From assembly GCA_030605285.1 (NCBI GenBank), contig JAUWIQ010000014.1, positions 1 through 12,324 of the forward strand: DNA of 12,324 nucleotides. Direction: 5' to 3'. Source of the DNA: Planctomycetota bacterium (lineage in GTDB: Bacteria > Planctomycetota > Planctomycetia > Pirellulales > UBA7805). Positions 6,164 to 12,324 of this stretch are shown here, one piece after another (the stretch's first letter is position 1; every line of letters starts with the position of its first letter). The notes under the pieces are model-generated. The model was given only the letters and a program-made list of their open reading frames with translations, was not told the DNA's origin and did no database searches. A program made the position numbers and the translations under genes.

Positions 6164-7687
6164 ATGCGTCGCTTCAACATTCAGTCGGCAACACTGCAAT
6201 TATCTTTACTAATGATCTGCAGCCTAGGCGGTTTCTACGGGTCTGTGTTACCGCTGCGCGCGGATGAAGATGAAAACCCGGCATTAGAACGATTGCCAGA
6301 GACTCCCAGGCTACAGGACAGGCGCCTGACCGCGAATAAAACCCCCCACGCAGAGAACCAGGGAATCCAAAACCAGAAAATCGAAAGGTCAGCCACTTCG
6401 GCGACAAATCCTCTTGCTGCAGAAGCCGAGCGACTGCGGTCGCTGCCGGCTGCGCGGCTGGAGCAACTCGGCATTCGCATTCTTCCGGGCAAACACCTGA
6501 ACCTGGTGACCGATCTTGCAAGTGCTGCAGCAATCGACAATTTACCACATTTATTTGACCAAGCAGTTTCTCAGTGGGCAGATTATTTTGATCTACCGAA
6601 TCAACAATGGGCAAACTGGAAAATGACCGGTTATCTGATGAAGGACCCCGAACTCTTTCGGCTAACTGGTCTATTTCCCGAGAGGGAACTGCCACGATTC
6701 CAGAATGGATTTACCCGAGGCAACGAGTTCTGGATGTTCAATCAGCAATCGGATTACTACCGCCGGCATCTACTGTTGCATGAAGGCGTACACGGATTGA
6801 TGTCGGCATTCTTCCCAACCTCAAGTCCCCCCTGGCACTGCGAGGGTATGGCGGAACTGCTCGCCACCCATTCCTGGGAAAATGGACAACTGAGAGTTGC
6901 TTATTTCCCGCGAGACAAACGTGATGTTCCCATGCTCGGTCGTATCCGCATTGTCCAGAATGAAGTGGCCGCTGGGCGAATCCTGCCATTAGAAAAAATT
7001 CTTTCCTACGGCGCCACGGCACATCGCGAAAACACACCCTATGGCTGGTGCTGGGCTGCAGCCGCATTTCTCGATGGCCATCCCCGTTACCGAGATCGAT
7101 TTCGGCAACTCAATCAGAAACAGACGGGGGCTGGCCTGAATCAAGCCCTGCGGGTAAAGTTTGCCAGCGATTGGCACCAACTATGCGACGAGTGGCTGGT
7201 TTTTGTGACCCGTATTGAACATGGTCATGACCTAGTCCGTTCAGCAATTCAATACGGTGAAGGCAAACCTTTGCCATCTGGAGGCGCCGACGTTACGATC
7301 ACCGCAAACCGCGGCTGGCAAAGCAGTGGGATCCGCCTACAAGCCGGGCAAGCTTATCGAATTCTCGCGACGGGTCGATATGAGCTGCAACGCGAAGAAG
7401 ATGGGACAATCTGGTGGTGTGAACCGGGAGGGGTTACCCTGCATTATCTTGACGGACAACCACTTGGGATGTTGCTTGGTGCAGTACGTCCCGACAGAAT
7501 TTCTCCCCTAGGGACAAGTGAACTCAGCTCACCTCAACCGATCGGTTTGGGGAAAATGTGGACCCCCCAACAAACGGGAACGCTCTACCTGCGAATCAAT
7601 GACAGAACACGGGGGCTGGCGGACAACATGGGCAACTTGAATGTTAACATTTCTCAGTCCTCGGAGGGTATTAAAGCGGGGACATAA
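6164..7687 (+). CDS. Secreted gluzincin-like metalloprotease with PA-IL (LecA)-like domain
   Basis: The 507-residue protein starts with a signal peptide (residues 1-33, hydrophobic core 11-30, ending near 'LRADE'), then a low-complexity polar linker to about 85. The central region (about 100-355) carries HEGVH (206-210) and, 17 residues later, 'CEGMAELLATH' (226-236). This is the HExxH plus downstream Glu layout of gluzincin zinc peptidases, with Glu207 as catalytic base, His206/His210 and probably Glu227 as zinc ligands. The C-terminal part (about 370-497) matches the PA-IL/LecA galactose-binding fold: 'GIRLQAGQAYRILATGRY', 'LGMLLGAV', then 'TGTLYLRINDRTRG' and 'DNMGNLNVNI'. Asp480 and Asn488 align with calcium/sugar ligands of LecA. 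The role is likely extracellular or periplasmic cleavage of a glycosylated target, which is inference. The ribosome binding site is weak. Confidence 0.85.
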   Translation: MRRFNIQSATLQLSLLMICSLGGFYGSVLPLRADEDENPALERLPETPRLQDRRLTANKTPHAENQGIQNQKIERSATSATNPLAAEAERLRSLPAARLEQLGIRILPGKHLNLVTDLASAAAIDNLPHLFDQAVSQWADYFDLPNQQWANWKMTGYLMKDPELFRLTGLFPERELPRFQNGFTRGNEFWMFNQQSDYYRRHLLLHEGVHGLMSAFFPTSSPPWHCEGMAELLATHSWENGQLRVAYFPRDKRDVPMLGRIRIVQNEVAAGRILPLEKILSYGATAHRENTPYGWCWAAAAFLDGHPRYRDRFRQLNQKQTGAGLNQALRVKFASDWHQLCDEWLVFVTRIEHGHDLVRSAIQYGEGKPLPSGGADVTITANRGWQSSGIRLQAGQAYRILATGRYELQREEDGTIWWCEPGGVTLHYLDGQPLGMLLGAVRPDRISPLGTSELSSPQPIGLGKMWTPQQTGTLYLRINDRTRGLADNMGNLNVNISQSSEGIKAGT

Positions 7688-7777
7688 TCATAGAATGGCA
7701 ACTGGCAACAACAACAAAAAGGCCCACCTAGAACAACCCTGTCCCTATCTGGTCAGACGAGGCTCTTAGGCCGTAGT

Positions 7778-7805
7778 TTGAGGGCGGGAAATCGGAATGG
7801 ATAAT
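7778..7805 (+). promoter_or_regulatory. Candidate glyA promoter
   Basis: TTGAGG (7778-7783) and GATAAT (7800-7805) are 16 bases apart and match the sigma70 boxes at four and five of six positions. Transcription would start near 7812, leaving a leader of about 120 bases before glyA. It overlaps the left arm of an inverted repeat (7804-7830). The match is moderate. Confidence 0.35.
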
Positions 7806-7830
7806 CTGGCGTTTCACAAGACCGCCAGAT
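7804..7830 (+). promoter_or_regulatory. Perfect inverted repeat in the glyA upstream region
   Basis: ATCTGGCG (7804-7811) and CGCCAGAT (7823-7830) form a perfect 8-base inverted repeat with an 11-base spacer. The right arm can instead pair with CTATCTGG at 7745-7752 (through CCAGATAG, 7825-7832), and TTCAC in the loop (7813-7817) can pair with GTGAA (7832-7836). No T-run directly follows, so it is not a classical terminator. It may be an operator straddling the candidate start site or, if the transcript starts further upstream, a leader RNA hairpin. Confidence 0.4.
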
Positions 7831-7933
7831 AGTGAACCAATCTCTTTTTCCGGAAAGACGAAGGGATGGCCCGCAGGGTGGACAAGCCGAAGAGATCGCG
7901 ATTTGAACATGGCTCGGATAAAGGGCAATCATT

Positions 7934-9190
7934 ATGAATCTAATCGAACTTCAGGACCCTGAAGTGTGGGCGGCCATTGCGGGCGAGATCGAACGCCAGC
8001 AGGATTGCCTGGAAATGATTGCCAGCGAGAATTATACCAGCGCGGCGGTGATGCAGGCTGTGGGAAGTGTGCTGACCAATAAATATGCCGAAGGCTATCC
8101 GGGCCATCGCTACTATGGCGGCTGTCAGTATGTTGACATCATCGAAGATCTCGCACGCAACCGCGCGAAAAAACTTTTTGGGGCCGAACATGCCAACGTG
8201 CAGCCTCATTCCGGCTCTCAAGCCAACAAGGCGGTCTATCTCACGACCATCGATCCTGGAGATACCGTCCTAAGCCTGGATCTTGCGCACGGTGGGCACC
8301 TGACACACGGTATGAAGTTGAACATCTCGGGCAAGCTCTACCAGTTTATCCACTACGGCGTCGATCCAAAAACACATCGTTTCGATTTTGACCAGATCGC
8401 CCACTTGGCGCGGGAGCACAAACCCAAGCTGATTGTCGCGGGTGCAAGTGCTTATCCCCGGGAAATCCCCCACGAGCGGTTTGCCGAGATTGCTCACGAG
8501 GTTGGCGCCCGCTTGTTTGTCGATATGGCCCACTACGCTGGACTGGTTGCAGCGGGCCTGCACAACAACCCCGTTCCGGTTGCCGATTTTGTAACCTCTA
8601 CAACACACAAGACATTACGCGGTCCGCGTGGTGGAATCGTGCTCTGTCGTGAAGAAGATGCGAAGGAGCTTGACCGCAATATTTTTCCGGGGTCGCAAGG
8701 TGGCCCGCTCATGCATGTGGTGGCGGGCAAAGCGATCTGTTTTGCCGAAGCACTCCGCAAAGATTTTAAGCAATATGCACAGGATGTGATCGACAATGCT
8801 AAAGTACTGGCAACGACACTCGCTGCAGGAGGTCTTCAACTCATCAGCGGGGGAACAGACAACCACCTTTTGCTGGTGGATGTCACACCGCTGGGCCTGA
8901 GCGGAAAGCCTGCTGAGGCGGTGCTAGGACAATGTGGCATCACGGTCAACATGAATATGATTCCCTTCGATGAGAGAAAGCCCAGGGATCCGTCGGGGAT
9001 TCGTATCGGCCCCCCTGCAATGACCACTCGTGGGCTTCGTAGCGATGAAATGGTTAAAGTCGGCGGCTGGATTCTCGAGGCACTCCGTTCTGCCGACGAC
9101 CCGGCAACCCTCTCCCGCATTCGCTCCGAGGTTGTGGAACTTTGCAGCCATTACCCGGTACCGGCGGACGTTCTTGCGGAAACAATGTAG
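7934..9190 (+). CDS. glyA: Serine hydroxymethyltransferase
   Basis: This is a full-length (418 residues) cytoplasmic pyridoxal-phosphate enzyme that interconverts serine plus tetrahydrofolate with glycine plus 5,10-methylene-tetrahydrofolate, the main source of one-carbon units. Family motifs are all present: '[15 protein letters not shown]' (49-63), '[11 protein letters not shown]' (88-98), 'DMAHYAGL' (197-204) with the Asp that contacts the cofactor ring, and '[14 protein letters not shown]' (221-234). Lys226 in the last motif forms the Schiff base with the cofactor. '[11 protein letters not shown]' and '[12 protein letters not shown]' close the C-terminal domain. The ATG at 7934 has AAGGG eight bases upstream. 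It stands alone, with 246 bases before it and 297 after, and the leader contains inverted repeats that may be regulatory. No key residue is missing. Confidence 0.98.
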   Translation: MNLIELQDPEVWAAIAGEIERQQDCLEMIASENYTSAAVMQAVGSVLTNKYAEGYPGHRYYGGCQYVDIIEDLARNRAKKLFGAEHANVQPHSGSQANKAVYLTTIDPGDTVLSLDLAHGGHLTHGMKLNISGKLYQFIHYGVDPKTHRFDFDQIAHLAREHKPKLIVAGASAYPREIPHERFAEIAHEVGARLFVDMAHYAGLVAAGLHNNPVPVADFVTSTTHKTLRGPRGGIVLCREEDAKELDRNIFPGSQGGPLMHVVAGKAICFAEALRKDFKQYAQDVIDNAKVLATTLAAGGLQLISGGTDNHLLLVDVTPLGLSGKPAEAVLGQCGITVNMNMIPFDERKPRDPSGIRIGPPAMTTRGLRSDEMVKVGGWILEALRSADDPATLSRIRSEVVELCSHYPVPADVLAETM

Positions 9191-9406
9191 GGGCAATTGA
9201 ATACAAAGGGCTGCGATCGGCATTTTGTATCCAAGCCAGCGCAGCGGCAAAGGGGAAAAAACCGGGGCAGGTTGCAGCGGAGGACCCGGCGACCGAACCC
9301 CCGGCGGAGCAGAAAGCGAAACGAGGCAATCCTTGCTCAACGAGAGAAACTATTTTTTCCGCCCCAAAGGATGGCTTGTGAAAGAATTTCTGTACTACGG
9401 TTTGAC

Positions 9407-9435
9407 TTTCCACTAGGAGCAGACACGATTATAAT
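9407..9435 (+). promoter_or_regulatory. Candidate promoter of the response regulator gene
   Basis: A perfect -10 box TATAAT (9430-9435) has TTTCCA (9407-9412, four of six matches) 17 bases upstream. A better -35 match, TTGACT (9402-9407), is 22 bases away and therefore too far. Transcription would begin near 9442, about 46 bases before the ATG at 9488. The rest of the 297-base gap from 9191 holds no feature I can support. Confidence 0.5.
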
Positions 9436-9487
9436 CTTCTCCTGTTCAATCATTTGAGGAGTCTCTCATAATAGGGCCAAACACTCC

Positions 9488-9937
9488 ATGACTACCTCCC
9501 AAAGCAAAATCCTCATCGCCGATGACAATCAGCCGAATGTCGAGTTGCTGGAGGCTTATTTAACGGATATTGACTGCACGATTGAAGTCGCGAAAGATGG
9601 CCAGGAAACCATTGAAAAGGTTGCTCTGTTTCATCCCGATGTAATACTCTTGGATGTTATGATGCCAAAGTTTTCGGGATTCGAGGTTTGCCGCAAACTG
9701 AAAGATGATCCACAGACAAGTGGCATCATGATCTTAATGGTGACCGCACTCAACGAACTTGGCGACATCGAGCGGGCGGTTGAAGCGGGTACCGACGACT
9801 TTCTGAGCAAGCCGGTCAACCGAGTGGAGCTGGTAAAGCGGATACAAAATATGTTGAAGATCCGGCATGTCACTGATGAAGTCGAGCGACTTCGACAATA
9901 CATCCAGGAAATGGAAGATGACTCCGTCAAATCCTGA
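9488..9937 (+). CDS. Single-domain response regulator with helical tail
   Basis: The 149-residue protein is one CheY-like receiver domain (about 6-124) plus a short amphipathic helix (127-144) that could form a coiled coil; there is no DNA-binding or enzymatic output domain. The receiver is intact: acidic pair Asp12/Asp13, phospho-acceptor Asp56 in 'VILLDVMMP', Thr86 in 'MVTA', and Lys108 in 'LSKPV'. It should take phosphate from a histidine kinase and act by protein contact. 'KLKDDPQT' and 'DDFLSKPVNRVEL' resemble the PleD/DivK type of receiver. No kinase gene is adjacent, so it is an orphan. The ATG lacks a good Shine-Dalgarno sequence: GAGGAG at 9456-9461 is 26 bases away and no in-frame start lies closer to it. 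Confidence 0.95.
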   Translation: MTTSQSKILIADDNQPNVELLEAYLTDIDCTIEVAKDGQETIEKVALFHPDVILLDVMMPKFSGFEVCRKLKDDPQTSGIMILMVTALNELGDIERAVEAGTDDFLSKPVNRVELVKRIQNMLKIRHVTDEVERLRQYIQEMEDDSVKS

Positions 9938-10050
9938 CGGGCGGTACCAATTTCCCCCTGGATCGTTGTGTCTAATCGGTCACAGGATGCGTGCCAATAT
10001 TTTTCCTGGCCCCACAAACGATTCAGCACCAAACGAGACAAGTTTTTGCA

Positions 10051-10117
10051 ATGCCGACTTGCTTGCACAGTGGCCAAAATGTCGGTTATGCTGAAGGCAT
10101 ACCCGACAAGTGGGCAT
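10051..10117 (+). ncRNA. Candidate structured leader RNA upstream of the TPR gene
   Basis: Two nested helices can be drawn. The outer pairs 10051-10060 with 10108-10117 (nine pairs, one G-G mismatch). The inner pairs GTCGG/TATGC (10081-10085, 10087-10091) with GCATA/CCGAC (10097-10101, 10103-10107), ten pairs with one T-C mismatch and a 5-base loop TGAAG. The helices abut at 10107/10108, so they could stack. No T-run follows, so it is not an obvious terminator. It ends 23 bases before the ATG of the next gene. No known riboswitch class was recognised. Confidence 0.35.
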
Positions 10118-10140
10118 CCAAAGTGACAGGGTAGAACATT

Positions 10141-11970
10141 ATGAGATGGGTTTGTTCACACTGGTTTTTGAATTTTTCGATCCACCACCTAATTCTCGGG
10201 ACTGTCGGACTCGCGATCTTCTTCGTAACTGATTCACGATCTAAGGGCGCGGAAGCAGAAACGACTCAAGAGAACACAGCAGTTATTGAAAGGCTGGTGA
10301 GACAACTTGGAAATGACAAATATGTGTTACGGGAACAAGCTCAGGAAGAACTCGCCCGCATCGGCGCACCTTCACTCGATGCCCTGACCAGCGCACTGGT
10401 TAGCAACGATGTGGAAGTTGTGATTCGAGCCCGCTATCTTCTCACGGCCATTACGGTGGACTGGGCTCGGGACACGGACCCAGCAAAACTTCGCGGCCTG
10501 CTGAAAGATTACGGGAAAAAGAAAGAAACACAACGCCGCGCTATAATCAACAAACTGAGACAGACCGCAGGGGATGCGGAAATCTCGGCCCTCTGTCGCA
10601 TCGTTCGTTACGAGAAATCGGTCCCCCTCTCAAAATGGGCAGCCATTGTGATTCTGGATCTTCAGGGCAATGAACAAACCTGGGAAAATCACAGGACGCT
10701 GATTGACACCCAACTAGGTGGATCCAAACGACAGGCTGCAGGCTGGCTCCGCGAGTCTCTAAGACATCACGATGACCTCACTACAGCGATTGATCGGTGG
10801 AAGTTATTGGCAGAAGAAGAACAACTTCTCTGGCAAGAAGCGAGTGACCAGACAAACCATGAGATCACACAGAAATTATTGTTTCATCTGGTGCAACTAC
10901 TCGAAATGGCCGGTCGGGAAAACGAGGTGGAGCCCTATCTGCAGCAGATCGTCGAATTACAGCCGGCAAATGAGGAGAGTGTCCGAAATTTGGTCAAGTT
11001 GCTACTCGACAAAGAGGTGCCAGGCGTGATCGAAACGATCGGTAACAAATTTCCTGATCTTTTCGAATCAAATCCCTTTCTCCTCTACCCGTTGGCCCAT
11101 GCCAAGCGATTGCTCGGCAAGCAGGTAGAAGCTACCAATATTGTCAAACTTGCACTCGAAATAAATCCTCGAGGCGCTGGCGAACATCTCGTTGTTGCCC
11201 AGGAGTTGCTCGAGAAGCGGGGCTGGTTTGATTGGGCAGAAAATGAGTATCGCACGGTCATTCATATCGACAAGCAACCGAAGGAATACACGATTTATGC
11301 TATCCAAAAGTTGTCTGAAATGTTGCATGACCAGCAACAGGAACACAAAGCGACGGATGTTTTGCTGGACTTTGTCGTGAAAATGGACGGCAATAAAGAG
11401 TTAATCACTCTCGTGCGGCGAATGGGCCGCAACCCCAAGAGCATTCACTCACGGATGCATTTCTTCCGGTCCGCTGCCTACGAACTCGAGGGCAAGCGGG
11501 ACGAGCAGATCAAACAACTAGATTTTGCTATCAAGCAGGACCCCACGGATGCCGATGTGTTGATCGCACGCTATCGGCTTCCCGAACGGACAGAACAGCA
11601 GCGCGAGGCAACACGAAAAAATATCCAAAAGGCCCTCGACCTATTTCGCAATCAGATTGCCAACAGTCCCGACCCGGCTAACCTTTATAATCAATTCGCT
11701 TGGCTGGCAGGAAATACCTTTAGTGAGACCGATGCAAAGCTTGCTACAGAAGCAATCAACTACTCCCATAAATCTCTGGAAATTAAACCCAACGCGGCCG
11801 GCTATCTCGATACCCTGGGACGCTGTTATTACGCCAAGGGGGATTACGAAAACGCAGTCAAATATCAAGCCGAGGCTGCACGCCTCGAACCTCATTCAGG
11901 CCTCATTCGGCGGCAACTCGAGACGTTTCAAGAGGCGCTCGCAAAGGTGAAAAAGGACCGGTCCTCATGA
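10141..11970 (+). CDS. Exported or membrane-anchored HEAT and TPR repeat protein
   Basis: The 609-residue protein starts at an ATG with AGGG nine bases upstream. Residues 12-31 are a hydrophobic segment followed by 'SRSKGAEAE', which fits a signal peptide or an N-terminal anchor, so the bulk should lie outside the cytoplasm. Residues 47-104 form two HEAT-like helical pairs ('YVLREQAQEELARIGAPSLDAL', then 'DVEVVIRARYLLTAI'). A helical middle part follows. From about 244 the protein has tetratricopeptide-like repeats, clearest at 347-377, 435-468 and 554-587 ('YLDTLGRCYYAKGDYENAVKYQAEAARLEP'). There is no catalytic motif, so it probably acts as a scaffold. Its last four bases overlap the DUF2752 gene, suggesting a joint function. 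Such HEAT/TPR proteins appear common in Planctomycetes; the partner is unknown. Confidence 0.88.
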   Translation: MRWVCSHWFLNFSIHHLILGTVGLAIFFVTDSRSKGAEAETTQENTAVIERLVRQLGNDKYVLREQAQEELARIGAPSLDALTSALVSNDVEVVIRARYLLTAITVDWARDTDPAKLRGLLKDYGKKKETQRRAIINKLRQTAGDAEISALCRIVRYEKSVPLSKWAAIVILDLQGNEQTWENHRTLIDTQLGGSKRQAAGWLRESLRHHDDLTTAIDRWKLLAEEEQLLWQEASDQTNHEITQKLLFHLVQLLEMAGRENEVEPYLQQIVELQPANEESVRNLVKLLLDKEVPGVIETIGNKFPDLFESNPFLLYPLAHAKRLLGKQVEATNIVKLALEINPRGAGEHLVVAQELLEKRGWFDWAENEYRTVIHIDKQPKEYTIYAIQKLSEMLHDQQQEHKATDVLLDFVVKMDGNKELITLVRRMGRNPKSIHSRMHFFRSAAYELEGKRDEQIKQLDFAIKQDPTDADVLIARYRLPERTEQQREATRKNIQKALDLFRNQIANSPDPANLYNQFAWLAGNTFSETDAKLATEAINYSHKSLEIKPNAAGYLDTLGRCYYAKGDYENAVKYQAEAARLEPHSGLIRRQLETFQEALAKVKKDRSS

Positions 11971-12324
11971 GTGGTCCAGGCGTTAAGGAGACTCTGGATC
12001 CGTCTGCCTCATTATCTGCTCCCAAACAATCCTCATCTCGATATCGGTACCATCTTTCAATTCTTGTCATGTCGGCAGCGATCCTTTCCGTGGCGGTCTT
12101 GCTGAATCTTCCTAAATCGGGAGGGGTGGAAGCACCGTTTTTGGGAATCCTTCCGGGCATCTGTACCTGGAAACGCCTGTTTGGTTTGGACTGTCCGGGC
12201 TGCGGACTGACCCGTTGCTTTGTGGCACTGGCTCACGGGTACTTTCGTCAGGCATGGCAGTTTAATCCCGCCGGTTTTTTGATTTTTGCGATTCTAGTTT
12301 ATCAACTCCCCTTTCGCACCGTAC
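11967..12324 (+). CDS. DUF2752 membrane protein, 5' part
   Basis: The frame runs from the ATG at 11967 off the window end, giving 119 residues. The start overlaps the stop of the TPR gene in ATGA, typical of translational coupling. A polar N-terminus (1-27) is followed by a membrane helix (about 29-48), then the DUF2752 signature 'GLDCPGCGLTRCFVALAHG' (73-91) and the start of a second helix, 'NPAGFLIFAILVYQLPF'. Cys76, Cys79, Cys84, Arg83 and His90 are the conserved-looking positions. DUF2752 proteins are short (roughly 100-170 residues) inner-membrane proteins with no established function, so only a small C-terminal part should be missing. Confidence 0.9.
   Translation, partial: MSGPGVKETLDPSASLSAPKQSSSRYRYHLSILVMSAAILSVAVLLNLPKSGGVEAPFLGILPGICTWKRLFGLDCPGCGLTRCFVALAHGYFRQAWQFNPAGFLIFAILVYQLPFRTV

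Noticed and set aside
7847..7856. Palindrome TTTCCGGAAA and nearby ATCGCGAT (7895-7902) before glyA.
   Set aside because: Short palindromes with no loop are expected by chance and no partner copy was found.
7728..7928. 66-residue minus-strand open frame upstream of glyA.
   Set aside because: No ribosome binding site, no recognisable motif, and it covers the glyA leader with its inverted repeats.
9262..9304. CCGGGG / CCCCGG pairing after glyA as a terminator.
   Set aside because: The loop would be about 31 bases and no T-run follows.
9402..9435. TTGACT with TATAAT as a promoter pair.
   Set aside because: The spacer is 22 bases, too long; the pair TTTCCA-17-TATAAT was preferred.
9197..9457. 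Arginine-rich open frame after glyA (and an overlapping Ala/Lys-rich frame from 9142).
   Set aside because: Neither has a ribosome binding site, one overlaps glyA, the two compete for the same bases, and the composition looks like non-coding GC-rich spacer.
1..12324. Defence system, CRISPR array, prophage or transposon.
   Set aside because: No transposase, integrase, nuclease, toxin-antitoxin pair or regular repeat array was seen; gene content is ordinary chromosomal.

Overview
The window looks like a chromosomal piece of a planctomycete, probably of the Pirellulales/Planctomycetia type. This is inferred from gene content: a secreted DUF1080 (3-keto-disaccharide hydrolase) protein, a HEAT/TPR protein overlapping a DUF2752 membrane protein, a secreted metalloprotease with a PA-IL (LecA)-like lectin domain, a YjbQ protein of the 'GST' variant, loosely spaced genes with weak ribosome binding sites, and moderate GC. 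No mobile element, tRNA, rRNA, CRISPR array or phage gene was seen. It reads as an ordinary housekeeping/accessory region, not an island.

Layout. Positions 2-562 hold the 3' part of a gene cut by the window edge. Positions 716-1654 encode a putative lipoprotein of unknown function. A YjbQ-family protein (1708-2121) and a glutaryl-CoA dehydrogenase-type acyl-CoA dehydrogenase (2215-3411) follow on the plus strand. A minus-strand block holds an MFS transporter (3485-4765) and a small zinc-ribbon membrane protein (4920-5153) that has a good sigma70-type promoter. Divergent from it is a secreted DUF1080 protein (5374-6012), then the metalloprotease/lectin-like protein (6164-7687).

Next come glyA (7934-9190) behind a 246-base leader with competing inverted repeats, a single-domain response regulator (9488-9937) with its own candidate promoter, a possible structured RNA element (10051-10117), the HEAT/TPR protein (10141-11970), and a DUF2752 protein (11967 to the window end) overlapping it by 4 bases.

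There is little sign of one pathway. The clearest functional units are the TPR-DUF2752 pair (overlapping ATGA, probably translationally coupled) and the run of exported proteins at 5374-7687, which fits polysaccharide or glycan handling outside the cytoplasm. GlyA and the dehydrogenase are core metabolism. No intergenic stretch exceeds 300 bases; the largest (9191-9487) holds only a candidate promoter.
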